Assembly: GCA_963070105.1 (NCBI GenBank) | Contig: OY718808.1 | Coordinates: forward strand, 5,805,738 to 5,869,737 | Source: Litomosoides sigmodontis | Taxonomy: Eukaryota > Nematoda > Chromadorea > Rhabditida > Onchocercidae | Direction of reading: 5' to 3' | Length of the DNA: 64,000 nucleotides | Part shown: positions 1 through 12,199 of the stretch, piece after piece | How positions within the stretch are numbered: the first letter of the stretch is position 1 | Layout: each line of letters opens with the position of its first letter | The notes under the pieces: model-generated | Seen by the model: the letters and a program-made list of their open reading frames with translations, nothing else | The model's database searches: none | Told to the model about the DNA's origin: nothing | Made by a program: the position numbers and the translations under genes

Positions 1-2696
1 GGAGACGTTTAGGCTTACGCGTTATCCACTCCTATGATTATTAATTGGCCATTTCTTAATTTTTTTCACAATTTTTTTTTAGAAGAAAAAATCTTCCGAT
101 AACTTAATTATTGAAGAAAAATATGGATTTTAGAAGACGAACCCGATGCTACAAAACAATTGAGCCCTGAACTGACTGATGCTATGCTGGGCTACTGCTA
201 GCAATTTTATGTTAAAATAAGTTTTCAGCTACTAAAATGAAAAAAAATTGCATCGTCTTTTCGTGACTTTCCTCAATTCATTCATATCACTGAAAGTTGG
301 AAGTGTCAAGGAACACTAGTATTTGAATTTGATCATTACAATAAGGATTGGACTTATTGCCTGGTAGTTCTACGGATTAGTTTACACGTGGATCTATCGG
401 CTGTAAGGGAGGCTACGAGTCTCACTTGGCAGACAAATGAATCATTGGAAATAACCTTATCGAAAATAGGTGTAGCGATAAATTGGAGTGAATCGTTTCG
501 TTGCACAGAGTAATGTTTCTTGGGTACTGTTAAACGAAGATTAAATCCGCTTGGCGATGGCATTTCCTGAAGATCGTCATCATCTCTCTTACGTAAGCAG
601 TGTGAAATAGTGCTTTATCATTAAAGTAAATTTATTCCAGTTTTTGCTGCTACAAAAGAGTTCCGAGAAGCGTCTGCTTCTTTGATGCAAAGTTTACGTT
701 CGAATCTTGCGCCAATTCAAAGTGCCCGTTTGATTCCATTCTATTTTATAGTCGTAGATCTTCTTGTGTCCAATCAATGATCGTATTGATGAGAATTGCG
801 ATTCCTCCTAATATAAATTGTCGGTGGCGATTCGGTAATAGCTGAAGTTCTAATATACTTGTGGCGCTAACTGTAATGTGTGATATGATACGAAGATGAC
901 TGTGCGTAATCAATAACTTCCAGTGATTTTCTACCGACACTGATAGGTAATTTAATTAATTAGCTATTACAAGTTCAATTGGAACAGGTCTACATCGTGG
1001 AACAGCATTGTTTTCTGCATCTATTTGTGGTAAGAAAGGAAGAAATGAACGAGAAGCTGAATCAAAGTGTCATTTCGAATTCGAAATGCAACTTCGTCGA
1101 AGGACAAAGGAAGCGTCAGGGAGAAATGCGCAACAATCAATCAATTATGATGAAATGAGATGAATACAAAAGGAATATCAGCGACTGACCAATCGATTGG
1201 TTGGGTCAGTGATTCAGACGTTAGCGAATGAAATGCGATCGCTAACAGATTGCATAAACACTCTCTGTGATAGCTAGAAGTCATACCACATTTATTTGCT
1301 TTTCAGTGTTCTTACACCACCTGTTCTACCTTTCTGCGTGATGCGTCGTTTGCAGTTGCACGGCTGGCGCACGCCCTGTCGCACAGCGCACTTTTCGATC
1401 ACATTTATCAGATAGCTATGGGAAGTTCGGAATCCACAATTTAACGAGTGGAAAATTCGATTACAATTCATACCTGTAAACCTTTAGAATGCATATTAAA
1501 CACCACAGGTAAATGAGTGCATGCCATTTATTTGTTTCAATAACGCGACAAGTAATAAAAATAATACTAATAGCACTCTCGCATGATAATTGTCGCTTCC
1601 CAGACGGATGAAAACTTTAAGTTGAGAAATTACAACAGTTCGCTGTATTAGACATTAAGTGCTTTGATTAGAGCTATGGAAAAGATCTTGCACATAGTTG
1701 CAGCTCATATTTACAATCTCATAATACTTTGGTTCACGGACGTAGAAGATTGCGTGTAACTTGCAGCCAATGCTTGCGTCATTTTAATTTGATTAAACTG
1801 ATGGCCAAATAAATTAGTGCACGTATCACCGTTTTTTTAAGCCAAGATTTTTACCCCTGCAAAATTAATGATAGGGAATTTCCTCAAAAATTCTCAAAAT
1901 GTCAACTATTATTTTCATATGTCTAACAAAGCTAACTAAATATGTTATGATGTCAGCAACTTAATAAATCAAAATACTCGTACCACCGTCGGATGTTTGA
2001 ATTAAATGAATTTTGAAGTGAGTGTTAATTGATTCACCCATATAACACTTTCGTATTTTGACATTGCAATGCGTTAAGCTGAACAACCAAAAAAGCCACT
2101 AAGATATCGAGCGGAAAATGATGCGACATTGCTATTTCATTTAGTTATAATAAATGCCAGGAATTATCAAAGTATTTTTTCAGCTGTTTTGAATTGATGG
2201 AAAGGTGCAGAGCCTCTGATTGGATTGTAGCGCTACAGTGAAATTGAGCAATGCAGCAAATGAACGGAGAATTAGCACTTGTAGAGGAACGGCAAACTTA
2301 CATCAGTTAGCATCGCAGATAATTTAATTTAATGCCTCCAAAGCACTGTCTTCCTCATAACAAATAACACAACGAAAAACGAAAAGAGGAAGAAAAGAAA
2401 GTGGAAGTTGCATTGGAAGTGAATCGATTGCCAACTAAACATAATCCAGAAATGAGGAGATTTTTAAATAATATTAAAACTTTGAATTCAACACCGAAGG
2501 GACGAAGTTGGCTATCACTCTTCCTTGAAGAAAAAGTGAACGATTGGCTAAAATTTTGTCTTAAATTTTAATTTAAAGGGTTCAATATTCCCCGCGGGTC
2601 GGGTGAACTACCGAAAACACAATCAAATTCTGACGTGCAGTCAGGAACAAATACACGAAGAGAATACAGCAATGTATCTATCATCTCTTCTCTAAA
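1..2696. other. Intergenic; no secure gene
   Basis: AT-rich sequence downstream of the collagen gene. The only coding-like pieces are two short minus-strand open stretches, at 746-954 and 354-565, listed separately. I see no tRNA, repeat array or recognisable domain. The rest has frequent stops in all frames. Confidence 0.5.
354..954 (-). other. Two possible exons of an unrecognised minus-strand gene
   Basis: A stretch from about 954 to 746 is open for 64 codons after an acceptor-like CTATCAG and ends in TAA; its sequence (ILELQLLPNRHRQFI and nearby) looks protein-like. A second stretch, 565 to 354, is open for about 70 codons after GATCTTCAG and ends in TAG. I recognise no family in either, and I could not join them in frame because the first ends with a stop. 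They could be terminal exons of two different transcripts or chance open frames. No upstream exons were found. Confidence 0.2.
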
Positions 2697-5483
2697 TCAT
2701 CTCCTGGTACCATCTTCAAAGAAAACACCGCCATCAATAGCACAGTATTTAGGACAAATGCCTTTTTCTCCCGGCGTCCCTGGAGGTCCAGATGGTCCGG
2801 GAGGTCCAGGTTGTCCATCAGCACCTGGTGGTCCATCTTGGCCTGGAGGTCCTTTTGGTCCTGCTGGTCCTGGGGCTCCATCTGCACCTGGCGAACCGGG
2901 TGGTCCTGGAGGACCTGGTGGCCCTGGGTCACCAGGTTCACCAGGCTCTCCTGGCGTAAGTGGCTCACTCCGTGCTGGTACACCAGGCTCACCGGGTGGT
3001 CCAGGTGGTCCTGGTTCACCTGGTGGTCCTGGAGGACCTCGTGGTCCGGGGCTTCCTGGACCGGCATCGATGCCTGGCCGACCTGGTGTTCCAGCATCTC
3101 CTGGATCTCCTGGTGCTCCTGGTGGTCCTGGCGGTCCTGGTGGTCCTACAAACATAGGCATAGTAATAACAATAGATTTTGCACAAGGCGAAACGATTGC
3201 ACAATGGTTTCGGTAATGATTTCGATTTTTTTGATTGGTATTTTGAAGTTACATAGTAATTTTTCATGTCTGTACCAAAACACAGGAGAGTTCGTGCTTC
3301 TAGCCATTTCGCACTGCTTGCTGAGTTTAATAAATTAATAAACTAATTGTTTATTTGTAAGTGCAAAAAACTGCACCTTGTGGGCATGGCTTGCACGGTG
3401 GAGGTGTCACAGGCTCACAGGGAGCAGTTGGTGGTTTCCCTGGCATTCCAGGACTTCCAGGTACACCTGGCCTGCCAGACTTTCCTGGCTTGCCTGCTGG
3501 ACCCGGCGGGCCCGGCGGTCCTGGAATGCAACAACCTTCACAATGTACATCTGCAACTGCACTCGCCTCACCATAACCTGATTGTCGTGCTGTTCTGTTA
3601 TTAGGTCTGGAACTTTGAGGCACATTTTTCATGTAATTCAGTTCAGTATACATGTCGTTTGCTGAATCCTGAAAGTTTCATAATTCGCTATCGTATTCAT
3701 TGATGATGTGGACTGAAAATGAAAGCTGAATTCAATACTGCCAGTTATATCACCACATGGAGCCGTGTAATGTGGCATGAAGAAACTGAAACTCATTGAT
3801 TCGTTGCTGCCAGAATGTTGCCCAAATGACGGGTTAGAAGAAAAGTGAAGTAACGTTCACAACACCTTTCATCCCACTCAACAATGATTAAGCCAACTCT
3901 TCCCAAACTGCATTTCATCTTAGTGCCTTACCCAGTAATGATCCTTTGAATGGTCACTTTATCAACTGCTTATTAAGCACACTTATTGGTTGCAGATGGA
4001 GCAGTTGAAAAAAACAAGTGGATTAATTTATAAAGACGTGCGTCAGTCATAGAAGTGAAGCAAATGAAGGTTTCTCTTATTTTTTCATAATCCATTAGCA
4101 ATGTTCAAAATTGAAGTAGAAGTAATTGGGACAGATAAATCCGATACTTTTGTGCTGCAATCTGAGACGCGTAGAACGGTCAATGATAGAACAAAACAGC
4201 CTCACCAAAAGACAAACTTTTTGAAGAAAGTAGGCAGGGCTAGAATTCCGGTCTTAATATTTGTCGTTATTGTTTCGTTGCTGTGGTTTGCATGTCCCTT
4301 ATGGAAGTTGTAGTATAAATGAATTCAATTTTAACAGAATGTTATTAATTTAACTAAAATGCAAGGAAATTTAAGTAATCGTCAGAATGTAGTTTACTAA
4401 TAAAATTTAACAGATATTCAACAAATCCCTCCTCTTCATTTCAAGCTTTACTTTCATTCTCCTACAGGCGCTACTGCGAAAATCCAGAAATATATACTTT
4501 GCAATTGTGGAAACTAAGTAAACTCTAACATATGGAAGTGGTAAAGTTTGCTTTGGTGCTTCTCAGTGACGACAAATAAAAAAGTATGAATTGCATAAGA
4601 AGCGATTTTCATTCCTTCTTTGCCCTGCTTTGCCCCAAGAACAAATGCGATTTTTGACCCAATTTCATCACCTGTTTCAGCTACGATCATAAAATTCGAT
4701 GACCCGATTTGCTATCAGTTTGTGAAGAAAGGAAATGAATTCTTTTGTCACCAAAATGTAACCTCACTGACAAGTTCCTGACAATTGTATTTTGTGACAA
4801 ACAATGGAGATTATTAATATTAATGGCGCTATCGCTTAAAGATGAATTCCTAGAAGCCGTAAAAGATTCTCTGTTATTTAAATTAAAAGATGATATTAGA
4901 TAAATTGTTTTACAACGATTTTTCATGGAACATACATGTTAATGATACCACCTAATTAACTGACAGAAGAGAATGAATTGATGTGAGTTCAAATGACTTA
5001 CTCACTACTACTCTCTTCATCTATGTAAGGAGAACGACGTAAATTTAGAACAGCTAAAATACGCCGAATTTCAGACAACACTCTAAACATGCATCCTCTT
5101 TTTCTAAGTACATTAGCATAACCGATTTGAAAACTGCAATTTTCAAACATCGAAAAAAAGTAATAAAAAGAAGCACAAGAAAAATTCAAAGAAACTTATC
5201 CGTATAGTCATTCTGTTTTATGAGGAAGCCGTCTTAGTGAAGTCTCAGAAACTGTTGTTTCGTTTCGATAGCTAAATTTCCTAATTCGTCTAATTTATTT
5301 CCAAGCGATTCAAGAAATTACCTTGCACAAATTAATTTCATGATGCATTTGTCGCCTTACATGTGCCACATAATTATAAACCATCGGTAACGATATGACG
5401 ACAGATAACACCGCCACAATGGAGAACGATACAGCAGAATAAGCAACAAATTTATATGCTTTTATCCGACTATCCGACTCCAT
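2697..5483 (-). CDS. Cuticle collagen, three exons, 300 aa
   Basis: Structural protein of the nematode cuticle. Exons 5483-5322, 3668-3377 and 3145-2697 join in frame to 903 nt. Residues 1-54 form the Col_cuticle_N region: a hydrophobic membrane segment followed by [21 protein letters not shown] furin/subtilisin-like site RTAR (79-82) precedes the first Cys cluster CEGCC (97-101). Gly-X-Y repeats follow, interrupted by Cys-rich spacers ([14 protein letters not shown]) as in this family. The protein ends in [19 protein letters not shown], a tail shared by a subset of nematode cuticle collagens. The length of 300 aa is typical. Intron 1 is unusually long at 1653 bp and contains a plus-strand small ORF; intron 2 is 231 bp with the weak donor AAG|GTGCAG. 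The start at 5483 is the ATG that gives the usual short cytoplasmic N-terminus; an in-frame upstream extension exists but looks non-coding. Which collagen subfamily member it is cannot be decided here. Confidence 0.92.
4101..4313 (+). CDS. Possible small tail-anchored membrane protein nested in the collagen intron
   Basis: Single open frame of 70 codons starting at ATG 4101 and ending in TAG. The first 45 residues are polar and basic near their end ([11 protein letters not shown]). Residues 50-65 form one strong hydrophobic segment ([16 protein letters not shown]), followed by only PLWKL, the layout of a C-tail-anchored protein. An acceptor-like CCATTAG lies two bases before the ATG and could take a spliced leader. 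An AATAAA lies at 4399, about 85 bases after the stop. It sits on the opposite strand inside the 1.65-kb collagen intron. I recognise no homologue. A chance ORF cannot be excluded, but the hydrophobic tail plus a nearby poly(A) signal is better than random. Confidence 0.4.
   Translation: MFKIEVEVIGTDKSDTFVLQSETRRTVNDRTKQPHQKTNFLKKVGRARIPVLIFVVIVSLLWFACPLWKL
4399..4404 (+). terminator. AATAAA poly(A) signal
   Basis: AATAAA hexamer about 85 bases downstream of the stop of the small nested ORF, at a plausible distance for its 3' end. In AT-rich DNA this hexamer is common, so it is weak evidence alone. Confidence 0.35.
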
Positions 5484-8136
5484 TGTCACTGTTGGAAGTA
5501 AGACGAATGAAGTTGTGGACAATGCCGCCAAACGATTCCAGTGAATTAAGTCTTTCGAATCACAAGGAACTGGAAAGATAGTGATCATGAGAAACGATGA
5601 ACTAAAGGATCAAAAATGATCTGAAATTTATCAGCTATCAGCTATCAATGATGGGACTTTTTGGAGCGAATAACTAACTGATGCCTTAAAATAATGAAAC
5701 AATACTTTTCGACTCAAACTAAACGAAATGTATACGTATGGATCTGATTACATATGCGTGTGGTTCATTCACATGCATGCAACTTAATTTAAATAGGCCT
5801 TCGTGGATTGGAATGTCTACTCCTCCCACCTGAATACCCTTTTCTCCGACCCATATCTACCACTACCACCTCATCCCACACATCACCGATTTGTTCGGCA
5901 TGATAAGACAAAGATTGATAGTAATTATTTGGGATGAGAAGTATCGGAAGGCAAATGTTCATTCATATCTTTTATCTTCGCTTCTGCTTTTTTCTTCCTT
6001 TTTGTACAGCAAACGGATGATACATCTTCTTTCGGAGGAGTTAAATGAAACGATACGATCGTCCATCTCTTCCAGACAGACATTGTCACGAATGGCTTCA
6101 AAAGTTGTTTCAATTTTCCAACTATTAAACTGAACCGTAATGTCCAAAAATGTGTCTGATATTAACAGCTATTCCACGTAAAGCATACGTAACACGAACT
6201 TTCTCATCAACTGATCGTTAGCTTAAAATCGAACTGCAAAAATCATACTCAATTTATTTAGTTATTAGCCTTAAATAGCTTAACTGCACAAAATTGAGCA
6301 TATTTATTGTGCAGATAATTTAGAGCACGAAAGATTATAGCTCACTAAGACTGCTTCAGGATTACGTTTGAACGATAAGCTTGAAATGAAATCGCACGAC
6401 ATTGCGGTGGGATTTCACTTGCAACTAGTTACATTGATTTATGATTTTTTTTTAAATAATAATTCCTTTGCCTCTGAGCAATAATTCATAGAGGCTGTTG
6501 CGAGGAAAAAGCTTGTTAATTACAGTGTGCTAGAGCAGTATGTACTAGACCATATCCCAAATGTCTCCTCTCCTCTCTTTTCATAGCTGTGCTCTCAAAT
6601 TTCTCACTTCCCTTCCTTTTGGCAATATCATTATTCCATTCAAATTTACGAATATTTAATGAATTTTATCAGTTTAATAATGTTTGTCGTATATTTTAAA
6701 GAATTTTTTCAGTGGAGCATATCAATTCAAACCGCTTGATTCTTTTTTAAATTGCACAATAAGATGGATGATAAAATAGTGACTACTTTGATTCATCGAA
6801 ATCAATCCTAATCGCAAAATCTCACTCGTAAATTTGAGGTATTTGCGATGAATAGGGAAGATACGCTGTAAAGGATGCCACGAAGAGCCAGAAGTGGAAG
6901 GTTAAGAGCAAGGCAGGACTGAAACCGAGGAAAACTAGAGAAAATCGATTTCTTTTCCAAATTTCACCCCTCAAATTAATCCATTCATTTTGCTTGAATT
7001 GATGATTGCTAAATAGGAGTGACTTTGCCGAATTGATGAGAAGAATAAATAATTAGAAATGCAGTACTTTCAATCAAAAGAAACTCAAAGCGGCAAAACC
7101 GAAGAAAGGTGCACGAGGAGTAGGAAATATTCATTATTTATCCTCAGCAACTGATTATTCACGATCGAAGAAAGCTCTGTTTCCACACATCACTTGCATT
7201 CTCGTACGTTAGTGTTCGACCACTTCAGCGGCACCTCTAGACAATAGGAACTTGCAATCATTGATTGACGTTCTGCCAAAATGACTTTTGTTCGACATCC
7301 AAACACAGAAATTTAAACTTGGAAAGTTTAATCTGAAAAATCTGGCATGATTTATGAAGCAAATGCTGATCGGACTTCGTATTCCTTCAAAATCAATTTT
7401 CTCGAAAAATTTTTATCCAATCTTTATAAAATTATATTCGTTACAAATTAAGAGAAGTCGAACTACATTCACACAGGTGAACTTTCTAGAAGAGATTAAT
7501 AAGATCATTGTATTTGGAACTCTCTTTTGAAGCAGCGATTTTGCTAGTGGTTTTTGTTATTAAATTATGAAACAACTAACATTTCTGGACAATATTTATA
7601 AGTCAGTCGTGTATTACATACGATTCATTAGCTTTCAGCTTTAATCATAGCAATCATAGCTCTCCTCTGATTAATTTCCCCAAAACTGTTCCACTTTAGT
7701 TTTCATAGTTAATGTATGGAGGCAATCCTTTGCATGAGCTAATGACTTCAATTAACTCTGTGCGACAATTTGCTTGCATATTCACTGCAGAGCTCAATCG
7801 AACCCACAATTCAAGGTATGCTTATCAAAATTTTATTATGAAACAAAAAATTTATTTCTAAAATGTTCTTATTGAAAATTGAATAACAACAGCGTTCGAT
7901 CACTAAATGTTCCAAAAATAAACTGTAACATATAGCGAGACGCCTTCCTTACAAGCTATACAGAAGAAAATCAGTGCTAGTAATAGCTCCTCCGATTTCA
8001 TCATAATTTTTTCCTGCAAAAGCTGCTAACAAAAACTTTTTTAATGCCAATGCCAGAAATCCTCTCCTTATATATATGGAAGTATGAAGTTGGAACATTT
8101 TCTTTTGGATAACATATTTTCACAAGTGAGATATAT
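5484..8136. other. Intergenic between collagen and poly(A) polymerase
   Basis: Contains the presumed collagen promoter (just above 5483) and the 3' flank of the poly(A) polymerase gene (below 8137). Short open frames occur on both strands around 5890-6150, overlapping each other and without domain signal or convincing start. I see no gene, RNA or repeat in it. Confidence 0.5.
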
Positions 8137-10544
8137 CTATTTCATAGATACCGGCCAATTAAGACAATGTCCGGAAAGCATAGCTCTTTTCGTTGTTTGA
8201 AAAGCATTTGTTAACAGATCTGCTCCTCCTCTAACACGACAAATTGTGGTTGAGGCGTATGGATCAAATATTGAAACTTGATGTTGTTCATATTCACTAC
8301 TGAAATAAACGGGTATACAGGGGCTTTACCAGTTGAAATTTCCGAAATAACTACGAAAAAAAAACATCACCTATGCCAAAATCAGTGGTACTTCACAGAA
8401 AGCTTTGGTTGAAAACTGTGCAGAAAAAAGTGCACATGAAAAACTATTCTAAAAAAAGAAATAAATAGACTTACCCGAATTGGTTTTTTTCGGTAACTGT
8501 AGCATCGTTTAGATGAAAACTGGTATGGTTGAAATCATATTTTGCATAATGACTAACAAATAGCAATACTAATTCCGCTACATCTGGTTCTTGCCTTTCT
8601 TTGAAATCCAAGTCCTTCTAAATTTAAATTTTAGAAAAATTTTGAGTGATTCTTAATTTAAAAAATTATGATCCAAGTGCAATACATTGAAGTAGAAAGA
8701 ATTTTGGAGGGAAACATACAGGTCTCCTACATAACGATACTGCTATCCGTTGGATTGGTAAGTTGGACTTCAAGTTCCCTTTGAATTTTTTGCACATAAT
8801 TGGCAAAATCGGTTGAATACCGTAAGATCCAGTACACTGAAAATGAAGAAACTGAAAGTCGATTAGACCACGTTACATTTTGGAATGAATACAATTTAGT
8901 AAAGAGTATCGCTATAATAGAAGAACAGACTTCATCTTAGTCAAATTTGTGTGTTTGTTAATAATAACTTTCATATACCTGCAAAAAATGTAAAACCAGC
9001 ATCAATACGTGGTAGGTGGAAAATAAACCGTGCTTGCTATCCTTCAGTCGCTGTGATTCAAGCCATTTTTGTGCCCACATGTTTAGCAAAGCTACTCTTT
9101 CGTCGTACTAAATTCAAAGTTCCAATTAAGCTACAAACCTCAATGATGTGTCGGAAAGAAATATAAAATATGTATATATTTTTTTAGTAAATTCACACGT
9201 CGACTTCGTTTCTTACATTAAATACTCGATTATTTTCCAGTAAATCCATGTTTTTGAAATTTCAAATAAAAAATAAAAATTTTAATCTCAAACCTGAGCA
9301 CAATGTCGAACAAAGTAAGTATTTCTAATTGATGCATATTTTTCGAATTGAATATCAACTTGCATCTGTTTCTGTGTTTGTAAATGAAGAATTGGTACCC
9401 GAGCTGTATGAATAATATCCGTCTGAGACCAATCGAACTCATTATACAGAGAGGATTCCTCGATCCTACTTTTCACGTCCATCATAAATGTTCTGTAAAG
9501 CAAGGAAAAAAAATTTCAACAAAAAAGTTTAAAATAAAGTAAAAATTTGCAAATTTTATTTGCCATACAGCGAAAGGTATTACGCGACGTCATGAACTCT
9601 GATACTCACTATTCAGTGCAATATGTATTGCAGAACTTATAATGCAAAACATATGTCAATAGATTTTGTAATAAACAAAGACAAAAACTGAGATCAAGAA
9701 ATGTTTTAAAAGCATACCGCCTAAAACTTTCTTTATTAAGTGATTGCAGTAATTTTTCGCGTTGCTTTTCATCAGTCGTCGATAGATAAACTAAATCGAT
9801 ATCCGATATACCACTAGCAAGTCCTGAAGCAGTTGAACCTACGGGTACAAGGTATTGGCCATGGTTACGCACCAAGATTCGACGTAAACCATTAACGATA
9901 CTGCTTCGATATTGGAAAGTCTGAAGGAAAGATAAAGCGCGCAATTAAAGTAATCTAGCTTACGGCAACATTTAAGGGTAGAAAGTCCAAAACCTTTATA
10001 ATCATTCCACATTGTTTGCGGAAATAAACGTGATTTAACTACGATCAATAAAGTCATTAAAAAAAAGCGCTGCAACAAGTTACTCTCACAGATTTAAAGG
10101 CGCTGATGATTTAAAACTTATTCGAAATGTACCATCCACAGCGTTCTTTGAATGAAATAATTCTAAACTGATTTAAACATCAACTTCAATAGCACAGTGC
10201 TTGCTCAACGCCAGCTGCGTAGCAGTAACATTTCACGGACAACCTGCGAGCACAATGATTAATACTAGGATATGCTAAAAACTGAAAACCTGTAAGTAAC
10301 TGCTGTGCCTCTGCATCGCTTCTTCTCTAATAAGCATGGACAATCGTTGTAATTCCTCCTGATGCTTCCGAACCATAAATTCCACGAAACCGTCGCACAC
10401 TGCGAACTTTCTCGCATTATTTTTTACTTTTACAGTTGCCGACGACGAGGCCTGTTGACTTTTAGCACTATTATATCGAACTTTTGTCCGAACTGGTTGT
10501 GTTATAAGGAAGGCACCATGCAATCGTAGCACACGCGTTTTCAT
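8137..10544 (-). CDS. Mitochondrial-type non-canonical poly(A) polymerase / terminal nucleotidyltransferase, eight exons, 427 aa
   Basis: Adds nucleotides to RNA 3' ends; family of mtPAP, GLD-2 and TUTases. Exons: 10544-10290, 10038-9964, 9920-9718, 9492-9294, 9107-8979, 8836-8720, 8617-8475, 8299-8137; all phases join (1284 nt). The N-terminus is rich in Arg with no acidic residues for about 50 aa (MKTRVLRLHGAFLITQPVRT), resembling a mitochondrial presequence. The nucleotidyltransferase signature is VGSTASGLASGISDIDLVYL with GS at 138-139 and Asp 150/152; the third catalytic Asp is probably D224 in QVDIQFEK. The central PAP helical region (DERVALLNMWAQKWLESQRL) and the PAP-associated segment (DVAELVLLFVSHYAKYDF) follow in separate exons, ending with an IFDPYAS motif. 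Exon 2 (25 codons, no domain signal) is the least certain. Assignment to mtPAP rather than a cytosolic TUTase rests mainly on the presequence. Confidence 0.85.
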
Positions 10545-12199
10545 TAGCAATCATACATCAACAGTTGGCAGGAAGAAAACCTGCAAGACATGAAAGTCAT
10601 TGAAAGAAGCCGAAATGCCCACGGTTAAAAAGGACTAACATCAATTGGAACTTTCCGCTTCATTTTTTAGAATTTCTCCGATCCTTCAATTACACATAAT
10701 TTCCCATAAGCTTCAACATCAGCCAGCTTAACTGACTTATATCATATGTCCCTACTTTTAAGTTGCATCATCAGCCAGAAAAAAATAGCCTGGTCGTTCA
10801 CTTCACCGAAATTTTATTTGAAAAAATACCCAGAAAATTCTGATTTCATTTATCAATAGGGAAAGGAGGGAATTAGCAACATTCAAAGGCTACTTTCTTG
10901 TTCCATTTGATACGCTAATAATCGATTCCTCGCAACAAATCAATTAATTTACCGAGTTATATTTTTTTTAATGAAAAAAAACTTCGAAAAGAAGTGCTCT
11001 GCAGATCGTACCACTGACTTCCTTCATCCTCCATTCTCTTTCAAGAATATTTAAAATTAGATTTTGAACTTCATGCAATTTATACAGTATATTTCAAAAA
11101 GTTGAAATAAATTTCGATAACATTCCCATTGTGCAGAAGCAGCCTTCTTTATTCTACAATTAACATTTTAGAAGCTGCTTTTGCTCACATCGGCTTAATA
11201 AGTTTTAATAGGTTTCACAAAGAATAAAAACTCAATTTGTCAAATGATTTATACATTGCCAGAACTGTTGATGAGAAAAAATAGCTGCCGCTGCACAGTG
11301 ACAAATAACTTGAAAAAATTTCAAGAAACGTTTAGTCAAAGTACATGAAAGGGTTCCCTAATTAATAACACTACCATATCTATTAAGCAGTTATAAATTA
11401 CACACGCCGGTCAGTAAATGCAATGAAAGTGTTCACCATGAAGAAAAAAGGAACAGTAATAAAAATCACACTTAGGCACCTTTCAGGATCAGATGGCCCG
11501 TAGAATGAAGTTTGAATATTTCTCAAAAAATAATATAGTAGTTGAACAGCAAGAACTAAATTTCTTGAAATTTACTAGGTAGAAACTATAACTAATTCGG
11601 GAACTCTACACAAGACGTCTTAGTACTTCGCTATCGCTATAGAAAAATTGATCAAATCTAAGCACAAGACACTCATAAACACAAAATCTACAAAGGAATC
11701 TTGGAAGAAATATCGTTATCTAAATCTCTTTCTTTTTTTAACTTAATATCCCATTTATTGTGTACAACATTTCTTACACACCAACCAAGCAACTCAAGAT
11801 AAGAACCATTCCAGAAGTTACAAACAGTAATGAAAATAACATAAGAAACTTAACATAGACAAGAAACCTGAAATGAAAAAGACCTAATTCACGAAGTGCT
11901 GCATGAAAGCGTAAAGGATGCAAAGACATCAACATATTATTTACAATTCATTGGTTTTTCTTCCTCGAAAAAGACAGCTATAGCAGTTGTTCATCTCCAT
12001 TACTGCTCTCATTTGCTATTCTTTGCACTGCATCCATGATAGCGCTTCATTCACAGGAAAATCAGGACAGATAAAATCGACTATGGCAAACACAAGAGAA
12101 GTAAATATGAAAGTTCGGTTTGTCAAATTTGAGAGATCTGTTTTCTTTTGGCAACAACAAAATAGGAACACTGTTGCTGCCGTACCGGCAGTATACGAA
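10545..12199. other. Intergenic between poly(A) polymerase and cnb-1
   Basis: Upstream of the poly(A) polymerase start and downstream of the cnb-1 stop, both genes being on the minus strand. AT-rich with stops in all frames; the plus-strand frame at 11987-12214 is antisense to the last cnb-1 exon. I see nothing else in it. Confidence 0.55.

Noticed and set aside
2635..3216. 193-codon plus-strand frame rich in Gly and Pro opposite the collagen exon
   Set aside because: It is the antisense of the Gly-X-Y repeat: CC-rich Pro codons read as GG-rich Gly codons on the other strand. The minus frame has the Cys clusters, collagen tail and correct splice phases.
8951..9166. 71-codon plus-strand frame
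   Set aside because: Antisense to the poly(A) polymerase exon 9107-8979, which has clear family similarity on the minus strand.
9839..10078. 79-codon minus-strand frame overlapping the poly(A) polymerase
   Set aside because: It reads through introns in a different frame from the nucleotidyltransferase exons.
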